From: Pythium myriotylum
Taxonomy: Eukaryota > Oomycota > Peronosporomycetes > Pythiales > Pythiaceae
Length of the DNA: 64,000 bases
Assembly (NCBI GenBank): GCA_023091665.1
Contig: JALJCQ010000001.1
Location: 1,488,001 to 1,552,000 of the forward strand
Reading direction: 5' to 3'
A program made the translations under genes and the position numbers. How positions within the stretch are numbered: position 1 is the first letter of the stretch; the number at the start of each line of letters is the position of its first letter. The notes beneath the pieces are model-generated. The model searched no databases. It was not told where the DNA came from and saw only the letters and a program-made list of their open reading frames with translations. Of this stretch, positions 57,507 to 64,000 are shown piece after piece.

Positions 57507-58277
57507 ATGGAAACTCCAGCAGCCCATTCGGCAGATCAATTCGAGATGGCGACCCCGACCCGACGCGTCTTCAAGTACAACGGTGCGGCGTGACTTTGTG
57601 GAGTCAAACGGTGCGCGCGGGCGTGGCGCTGACGACGCGCTGTTGGTGGTGCAGATCGCGTGATCTACGAGTGGGAGCAGTCGCTCGAAGAAGTCAACAT
57701 CTTTATAACTCCGCCGCCAGGACTCACAGCGAACCTCATCGAGTGCGACATTACGGCGAACCACATCACACTCGGCCTGCGCGGTAGCAAGGATAAATTT
57801 CTAAACGTAAGGCGTTGCTATGAAGAGTTCGTTGTTGGAGGTGTGGAGTCTTTCTTAATTCGATGGATGCGCAGCATGACCTCTCAAGCCCTGTAGTCGT
57901 CGCAGAGAGCTACTGGATGCTTGGTATGAACACCTACGCCATCGTTGTTCTCGGGTGGCCTTTTGATTGAGGAGGTGCGTGTGTTGTAGATGGCGGAGAG
58001 CTCAACATCAATCTGCAAAAGATGAAGAAAGGTCTCACTTGGCCAAGCGTGTTTGTCGGCCATGGCGAAGTGAGATGAAGCGGTCGCGAAGGAGTGACTG
58101 GAATGATGCTAACTGCGTGGTGCGCAGTTAAACCCGCTCGAGGCTGAGAAAACCAAGCAGCAGCTGATGCTTGAGCGTTTCCAAGAGGAGAATCCGGGTT
58201 TCGATTTCTCGCAGGCAGAGTTTAACGGATCAGCGCCAGATCCGCGCACTTTCATGGGGGGGGTGAAATACACATAA
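57507..58277 (+). CDS. NUDCD2: NUDCD2-like CS-domain co-chaperone
   Basis: Predicted 157 aa in five exons (57507-57582, 57655-57806, 57908-57923, 57990-58069, 58128-58277). Small p23/NudC-type CS-domain protein that works with Hsp90 and dynein/LIS1-linked complexes. The CS strand pattern begins VIYEWEQSLEEVNIFITPPP and continues CDITANHITLGLRG, then ELNINLQKMKKGLTWPSVF. The family-specific tail ERFQEENPGFDFSQAEFNG is very close to what I know of NUDCD2, and the total length is the same as the animal proteins. The third exon is 16 nt, bounded by a 101-nt intron whose acceptor is CAGAG; using the first AG instead shifts the frame. The start ATG at 57507 is followed by a second at 57546. Confidence 0.88.
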
Positions 58278-58395
58278 CCAGAATGAATTAAGTCATTTTC
58301 GTCCCTTCTTCAAACAATCGCACCTCCATGGCCTAACAATAATACACGCGCCGAACCGTTGCATTGTTTCTCAGCCATCAACCCTCCTATGCGAA

Positions 58396-60127
58396 ATGGA
58401 CAAAGGGTCTTCGACAACTCTCAACCCGGCAACTGGAAGCGCGTCACGTGCAGTTCGACAGGCACGCAGCAGTGCTGATGGAGGCCAATCAAGCAGTGGA
58501 AACCCGTCGGGTGGAGGTTCCTTGGTCAACACCAGCACAAAACAGACAGGGAAAACGACCACAAGCGCCAGCGGTGTGATCAAGTTCAAGACCTCCTTCA
58601 GAAACACCATCTACGACACGATGCTTCGTCGAGGGTGGAAAGAAACGACAGACAACGACTGGGATTTCTACTGGGCTGACCGAGAGTACATTTACGAGCT
58701 CCTGGACACAGTTCACTTGGAGAACAATCAGCGAGTCAACCACTATCGCAATGGCCGAGAGGTGCGTCGCAGAGCAATGCGCTCAAGAATAATTTGGGAT
58801 TCACAGTTCAGTGCATATTAGTTGTGTCGCAAGGACCACCTGATCAAGAATCTAAAGCGCGCAAAGCGACAAATGGAGAAGAGGGCAAAGTACGGCACAT
58901 TTTTTTCATCTTGCTTGGCTTTCCCCGAATACCGAACGCATCGTTGTTGCCAGGGCCGGGGAGGAGCCGTCAGGGCTAGAACAAGAACTCGGACCGTACG
59001 ATTTTTTCCCCGTGACGTATATCCTCCCTGCCGAATACTCGATCTTTGTAGAAGAGTTTAAGCGGAGCCAAGGTGTCTGGATTATGAAGCCCACGAGCAA
59101 GTGCGTATCTTGTCCCATTTTGTTGAGGGTACTTTTTGGTACTGAGACAGTCTGTTTACGCCAGAGCCCAAGGCAAGGGCATCTTTCTCTTCACGAAGCT
59201 CAGCCAGATAAGTGACTGGCGCACTGACTTCCGATGGCAGCCTCAGAACCAGCAGGTTGAAACTTACGTCGTTCAACGGTACATCTCGAATCCATATCTC
59301 GTCGGCGGCAAGAAGGTTGTCTGCATCTTCTCCGTTCTATCTGGTGCCTCCACCGCTGACTTGACATAACGTATGCGCTCAGTTCGACTTGCGACTTTAC
59401 GCCCTCGTTCCCACATTCTCACCGCTTGAGATATACCTTTATCGTGGAGGATTCGCTCGCTTCACGAACTCACGCTACTCGAACAATCCAAGCGACATCG
59501 CCAACTCGTTTATCCACCTCACCAATGTCGCAATCCAGAAGACATCGGAGAACTACAGCAAAGTCCACGGTGGGAAGTGGGATTTGCGAAGTTTAAAGCT
59601 TCATATGATGGCAAAGCATGGTCCACAGCGCACAAACAAACTCTTCTTCGAGATTCAGGCTGTGGTAATCAAGTCGCTTGTATGTGTCGAGAAGATCATG
59701 CTCAATGACAAGCACTGTTTTCAACTGTTTGGATACGATATCATGATTGACGAGAACCTAAAGCCTTGGCTTTTAGAAGTCAACGCATCGCCATCGGTAA
59801 GGTTTGAACTCGTTTTGTGTGTGAACATATCTTAATCCTCTTGGACGGGAAGCTATCGGCAAACACTTCGTCCGATTACCAGCTCAAATGTGGGATGCTG
59901 AATGATATGCTGGACATCATCGACCTCGAGAATACGTACGTAATAGCACTCAGAGCAAATGGAGTCGTGACCAACTGATCATTGAGATTCCCTGGCTTGG
60001 CAGGGGAAAGGCTACAGGTGAAGAGCGCGTTGGTGGTTTCGATCTCGTATACAAGGACGGCACCGTTCGCAAGCCTGAAAACTGCCAGTACACATCACTG
60101 TTAGGTTCAGACATCAAGAAAAGTAGT
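58396..60127 (+). CDS. TTLL9: TTLL9-like tubulin polyglutamylase
   Basis: Predicted 450 aa in seven exons (58396-58761, 58822-58889, 58954-59100, 59165-59315, 59383-59796, 59853-59935, 60004-60127). Tubulin-tyrosine-ligase-like enzyme with an ATP-grasp fold; TTLL9 modifies axonemal tubulin. Motifs in order: [101 protein letters not shown], and [22 protein letters not shown]. The catalytic set (KP, GKGI, DxR, HLTN, EVN) is complete. The N-terminal 60 residues are Ser/Gly-rich and poorly conserved. All introns are 56-68 nt. The protein ends with a triple lysine, 54 bp before the end of CDC14 on the other strand. A zoospore-flagellum function is inferred. Confidence 0.9.
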
Positions 60128-60181
60128 CGTGTTGTCGGCTGAGTGTGCTGGATAAAATGACCACTCAGACGTTCAGAGCGA

Positions 60182-61522
60182 CTAATTTGCAAACCCTTGA
60201 GCAGTCTGCTGTTTGATTTTTCGCAGTTGGTCGCCTTGAGAAAATTTCCTTGCTGTCCCAGAATCGTGTGCGGCACTCAGTTCTTGCAATTTTGCCGTTG
60301 TCACACCAACACCGAAGTTTGTAGAGAGGTCAACAGACCTCCGCGAGCCAAAAATGTTGATGGATCGAGTGGTCAGCAAACGGCCACGCCCCGGGGATTT
60401 AGGAGATGCTGGCGGGGCCGCCGAGTGGAGTGAATAGGTTGTGCCTGCTTCATGTCGTGGACGCACACCCAACATTGCCTCACCCAGGTGCCACATCCTC
60501 GTCTGGATACTTTCTAGATAGCTCTGTTGAGGCCCGATTACGCTGCCAGGTCGACACAGCCTCAGCCATCCGATTGCTTCCTTGGCGCTGAATCGATGAT
60601 GCTTCATCATGTACGCGGCAATACACGTCCCGGTTCGTCCGAGACCTGCCTTGCAGTGAACAGCGACGGCTCCACTCGTCTGCTCACACGCTTCTAAGAA
60701 TTGGTTTAGAAGATACTCGGGTGGGTTTGCTCCATCAGGATAGAACAGATCAAGGTGAGCGATGCCCGCTTTCGTGAACCTCGTCGCATCATACATGGGC
60801 TCGTTAAGGCGCACAACCAGCGTGACCGCTTTCTTCTTAAAGTACGGAACATAGTGCTCTGGCGTCAACGTGACGTAACCCTCGGGCGAAAGCGAGTACT
60901 CGTTATGTGGTCCTGCAAACGCTAGCAGCTTAGGGGAGACCCACGTTAGGTCTCCGTTGTCGACCTGTTCGTAGTGGTGATAGTCGTGCAGGTTGAAAGT
61001 TGGGGGATCGATGAAGTGATGTTTGACTGCCCTGGCAACTCCGTGGAGACAATCCAAAATTGTGAGCTTGAAGTCGCACATCGTCGGGCTCGCATCATGA
61101 AATGGTGGAAAGCTCATGAACGCAAAAGGTGCAAAGGCTTCGTTCGGTGTCATGCCGAGGAACATCACACCCCAGCTTGCCAAGAGACAAACTGCGTTCG
61201 CTCGCATATGCGGGTCTGGCGATGAGTAGAAGTGGATTTGGCGCTTGCGCTTTGTAGCGGCGGCCGATTCCTTGACGGCTGCGACCATTTTGTTCATGAC
61301 GGCGCAGAACTGGAACGTGGAGCCGAGGTTGTGAGGCCCGAAATCGAGGTAGAAGGCGTTGTAGACGAGCTTGTTGTCAACTGTGAAGAATACCACGCCT
61401 TCCTTCGGCGTTGGGTCCGTGGAGCTGACGGTGTAGAAGACGATGTTCTTGAGGAACTCGACCACGGGCGCGGTCGGCCGTCCTGTGCCTGGGAACGCCT
61501 TGAACATGGCTGCTGCAGCCAT
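60182..61522 (-). CDS. CDC14: CDC14 dual-specificity phosphatase
   Basis: Single-exon, 446-aa protein phosphatase that removes phosphate from Cdk sites. The N-terminal A domain starts near residue 20 (EFLKNIVFYTVSSTDP) with PFAFMSFPPFHDASPTMCDF and TILDCLHGVARA. The B domain carries NEPMYDATRFTKAGI, and the active-site loop VHCKAGLGRTGTC has Cys290 and Arg296. CLRPGSVIGPQQS-type helix follows, here LRLCRPGSVIGPQQSYL. The catalytic Asp is in DLFYPDG. The C-terminal 100 residues are Ser/Arg-rich and divergent. In Phytophthora, CDC14 is known as a spore-stage gene whose product sits at basal bodies, which agrees with a TTLL9-like neighbour. The start is the ATG giving MAAAAMFKAFPGTG. The coding frame stays open for 144 codons upstream, but those residues are unlike the family. 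Confidence 0.93.
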   Translation of the reverse strand: MAAAAMFKAFPGTGRPTAPVVEFLKNIVFYTVSSTDPTPKEGVVFFTVDNKLVYNAFYLDFGPHNLGSTFQFCAVMNKMVAAVKESAAATKRKRQIHFYSSPDPHMRANAVCLLASWGVMFLGMTPNEAFAPFAFMSFPPFHDASPTMCDFKLTILDCLHGVARAVKHHFIDPPTFNLHDYHHYEQVDNGDLTWVSPKLLAFAGPHNEYSLSPEGYVTLTPEHYVPYFKKKAVTLVVRLNEPMYDATRFTKAGIAHLDLFYPDGANPPEYLLNQFLEACEQTSGAVAVHCKAGLGRTGTCIAAYMMKHHRFSAKEAIGWLRLCRPGSVIGPQQSYLESIQTRMWHLGEAMLGVRPRHEAGTTYSLHSAAPPASPKSPGRGRLLTTRSINIFGSRRSVDLSTNFGVGVTTAKLQELSAAHDSGTARKFSQGDQLRKIKQQTAQGFAN

Positions 61523-61962
61523 TATCGACGTGGGATGTTGAAGTGGGCAGATGCGGCAATGACGTTGCGCCGTCTCCACGACAACGCTACGCGTATAGAC
61601 GGGAAGCAATGGATACGGCAGGAGAATAGACTGGGCAAGGATATTTTCGTTCAGGATAAGGGTGCACATATGTAGCCTGTCGAGAAACAGAGCTAGCTGT
61701 GAAAAGAGGGATCTGTATCTTGTCGGGTGATGGTAGCTTTTATTAGCGGACAACAACACTTTCGTTCCTTTTACTTGATTCACGAAAGTTCTTGGGTTCT
61801 TAGCGTACGGACTGGCGCGAGGGCAGTGGGAAAATGGCTTTTTATCTCGTCTCAAAGGCTGGTCTTGCTGGTTCCTCCACGGCTGGAGGGTGGGAAATGG
61901 TGACAAGGAGATCATAATGATAGAAACGCAGAGCATACACACACCAGAGCTCACGTGGAGGA
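61523..61962. other. Intergenic region between CDC14 start and the next gene's stop
   Basis: About 440 bp. It should hold the CDC14 promoter and the 3' end of the four-barrel protein gene. I see no recognisable gene, repeat or structured RNA in it. Confidence 0.6.
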
Positions 61963-63339
61963 TTAGATACCAGCGGTAGACACCTCCTCGTCGCTCTCGA
62001 CCACGCGCACAGACTTCGACCGAGAGGCCGCGCGGCCAGGGCGTGTGGCTGGCGAAGGAGACGGCGACGTGGTGCCGCCGTTCGGGGACGGCGCCGCCTT
62101 TGCTGGCGCAGCGCCGTTGCCAAACAACTTGACTTTGTTCTGGGCGAAAGAAAAGAGCTTCGTGGTCGACGCCCCGATCTTTTCGCTGATCTGCTTCTGG
62201 GCGCTGCCCAGGCGCGTACGCCGACCGCGCACGATGTCCGACTCATGGACGAAAACAATCTCTTGTTCTCCTTCCTTGGGCGCGTGGAGCTTGACGCCGT
62301 ACATGCTGTCGGCACCGCGGATCTCGGTGACGACGCCGCTGCCGAACTTGACTGTCGAGACCTCCATTCCTTCGAGCGCCTTGGCGTAGCAGAGCACAGC
62401 ATTCGTGCTGAGGTACGCCATCGCACCGGATGTGAGTTGGACTTGCACGCGGTGGGTCGTCTGGTCGAGCGCCACGATCGTACCCGAGCCGAAAGTCGTG
62501 ACGACAAACTGGCCATGGTAGTACAAGTTGGAGATCGAGTTGGTGAGCCCCGACGACGTGGTCACGATCGTCTTGAGGGCCGAGTTGAATCCCTTGGCGA
62601 TTGCCGACGGCTCCTGATTCGCGGCTGGTTGTGCGTGAGCCGCCGACGCATGTTGGTGTACGGGGTGGGTCTGTCGGCGCACTGGCATGAGGCGGCGCAC
62701 GTCCGAACGGTGGACGTTGACTTCGACGTCGGCGCGCGTGCTCGTGCCACCGAGCCGTACGCTGTACGTCTGCTGCTTGGAGTCAAAGGCGACGACGAGA
62801 CCTTCCCCGGCGGGGGTCTCGACCCAGTCGTGCCGAATCGCTGGCACCGAGTAGTAGTCCTCGTCCGCGGGGTTGAGGTAGAGCGTGATGCGCGCGAGCC
62901 CCTGGAGCGCGACGACGAGGAAGCCGTCGTCGCTGCGCGTGGAGAGGATCGTGCCGAGCCCGTAGCGCGTCCAGACGGGCGTGCCGGGCGCGAAGGGCGT
63001 GGTGAAGTCGCTCTCGGAGAAGTCGCTGACGGTGCGCGAGTGGTGCTTGGTGAGCGCGGCGAGTCCGCTGAGCGGGTTCTTGTTGCCCCAGAGGAGCTTG
63101 CCGGCGCGCGCGAAGGAGGAGGCGACGCCCGTGGCGAGCGTGGGCGCGGCGGCGTCCTTGTCGGAGGAGGCGGCGCTCTCGGTCTCGTGGTCGCTGTCGG
63201 TGGGCGCACGGTCCTTCTTGAGCGGCTCGTCCTCGGGCGCCGGCTCGTGCTGCGTGGGCGTGGCCGGGCGCTTGGCCGGCGCGGGGGCTGCGGCCCCCCA
63301 GGGCATCATGTGCGGGCGGAAGTTGCGGGCCATCATCAT
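61963..63339 (-). CDS. Protein with four barrel-like repeats, 458 aa, unknown function
   Basis: Single-exon protein, start taken at the first of three consecutive ATGs (MMMARNFRPH). After a disordered Pro/Glu/Ser-rich start and a basic helix, four repeats of about 50 residues follow. Each has the pattern V-x-T/F-x-(F/Y)-G-x-G-x-(I/V) plus strand-loop-strand, ending in an acidic turn: (1) PGTPVWTRYGLGTILSTRSD, (2) VETPAGEGLVVAFDSKQQTY, (3) VVTTFGSGTIVALDQTTHRV, (4) VSTVKFGSGVVTEIRGADSM. Units look like SH3-like or Tudor-like small barrels. Between 2 and 3 there is a variable linker. A Lys/Ser-rich tail ends ESDEEVSTAGI. I do not recognise the family. GC content and codon use match neighbours. 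Confidence 0.75.
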   Translation of the reverse strand: MMMARNFRPHMMPWGAAAPAPAKRPATPTQHEPAPEDEPLKKDRAPTDSDHETESAASSDKDAAAPTLATGVASSFARAGKLLWGNKNPLSGLAALTKHHSRTVSDFSESDFTTPFAPGTPVWTRYGLGTILSTRSDDGFLVVALQGLARITLYLNPADEDYYSVPAIRHDWVETPAGEGLVVAFDSKQQTYSVRLGGTSTRADVEVNVHRSDVRRLMPVRRQTHPVHQHASAAHAQPAANQEPSAIAKGFNSALKTIVTTSSGLTNSISNLYYHGQFVVTTFGSGTIVALDQTTHRVQVQLTSGAMAYLSTNAVLCYAKALEGMEVSTVKFGSGVVTEIRGADSMYGVKLHAPKEGEQEIVFVHESDIVRGRRTRLGSAQKQISEKIGASTTKLFSFAQNKVKLFGNGAAPAKAAPSPNGGTTSPSPSPATRPGRAASRSKSVRVVESDEEVSTAGI

Positions 63340-64000
63340 GTCCTCGCGAGCGAAGAAGCGGCAGTGACGGAAGGAAGGGAAGCCCGCCCGCCGTGTGCCA
63401 TTGACTGGAGTCATCCCCCGCCGAGCGCCACCGGGCCTGTCTCGTAACGTCGACCCATGGCCTCGCAAGAAGCAACTTCCGCGGCAGACAGGACGGCCGC
63501 GGCCGAGGTTGAAGAGAACGAAACCGCGCAGACTGAACCAAAAACCACCGCGCTAGGAAGGGCTAGGGCCGAGCCACCAAAGGTGGCTGTTCAGCAGGGC
63601 GGCCAACGCGGACGGACGTGAGACTCAAAACGCAAGCCGATCGCAGTGTCTCGATCGACAGGCAGGCAGTCCCACGTGGCGATGGGTGAGCGAGTCAGAC
63701 CGTGTAGCCTGGCTTGTCCCGAGCACCTTTTCGCTGGCGTGCCTTTGGCAGCCTTCTTGGGGCATGGGCGTTCGCTGGTCGGAAAGGTTGAACCGAACAC
63801 CAGGTGGGTCACAAAATCCCGTGTGAAAAAAACACCGTCGCAAAATCACTCCGATTGAGACAGCTGGGGGAACGGAACAGCTGGAGAAGCGCCCAGAAGC
63901 GCCCCTCATCCCGCAACCCGCTCGAGTTCGAATCGTACCTAGCCAAAATTTTACAGTGTCTATATCCTGTATATTCAAATACCCTTGATTATCGATATTT
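63340..64000. other. Right-edge region without a recognised gene
   Basis: About 660 bp upstream of the four-barrel gene. Small open frames are present on both strands but none shows protein-like conservation of pattern. The last 80 bp are AT-rich. An extended start of the four-barrel gene (63468) would cover part of it. Confidence 0.4.

Noticed and set aside
62245..63447. A 400-codon open frame on the plus strand over the four-barrel gene
   Set aside because: Antisense shadow of a supported gene, with a composition dominated by Arg, Gly, Val, Ala and Asp and no domain.
1..64000. tRNA, rRNA, CRISPR or phage-like elements
   Set aside because: I scanned for clover-leaf landmarks and regular repeats by eye and found none; a tRNAscan-SE and Infernal run would be decisive.

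Overview
The window reads as nuclear DNA from an oomycete (water mould), most likely on the Phytophthora/Pythium/Lagenidium side. Three things point there. Protein-coding genes are dense (27 in 64 kb) and are interrupted by introns mostly 47-75 nt long (commonly 58-68) with GTRNGT-like donors, CTAAC/CTAAT-like branch sites and YAG acceptors. One gene encodes a GPCR fused to an inositol-polyphosphate 4-phosphatase, the 'GPCR-bigram' type described from oomycetes. Several genes belong to a zoospore-type flagellate (TTLL9-type ligase, CDC14, a QRICH2-like coiled-coil protein). The genus cannot be fixed from sequence alone. I see no rRNA, tRNA, CRISPR, phage or intact transposon.

Layout. 1-9.7 kb: 3' part of a CLC chloride channel (+), a flagellar-type coiled-coil protein (+), a Mediator MED1-like subunit (-), an unknown protein (-), and a zinc-ribbon coiled-coil protein with an 11-nt exon (+). 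9.7-17.4 kb: a coiled-coil protein (-), VMP1 (+), a tepsin/MTV1-like ENTH protein of the AP-4 pathway (-), and a Psq/CENP-B-type DNA-binding protein (+). 17.8-31.6 kb: an RME-8-like endosomal protein that seems to lack its J domain (+), an oxysterol-binding-related protein (+), SMC5 (-, 14 exons), tRNase Z (+), and a SETD3-like methyltransferase (-). 31.8-43.5 kb: a bZIP factor (-), an R3H protein (+), a WW-PDZ-coiled-coil-PH protein (+), and NUP133 (+). 43.7-55.7 kb: a chromodomain protein with membrane segments (-), the GPCR-INPP4 fusion (-), UTP7/WDR46 (+), and cullin-1 (-). 56-64 kb: an FHA-RING ubiquitin ligase (+), NUDCD2 (+), a TTLL9-like ligase (+), CDC14 (-), and a protein with four barrel-like repeats (-).

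There are no operons. Neighbours are mostly unrelated housekeeping and regulatory genes, many in divergent pairs 120-500 bp apart that probably share promoter regions. Three themes recur: membrane traffic and lipid signalling (VMP1, tepsin, RME-8-like, ORP, GPCR-INPP4, PH protein), nuclear structure and chromatin (MED1-like, SMC5, NUP133, chromodomain membrane protein, FHA-RING), and flagellum/basal body (QRICH2-like, TTLL9, CDC14). Exon boundaries were read by eye from splice signals and reading phase. Every model closes in frame, but individual junctions could be wrong by a few nucleotides or by use of an alternative site.
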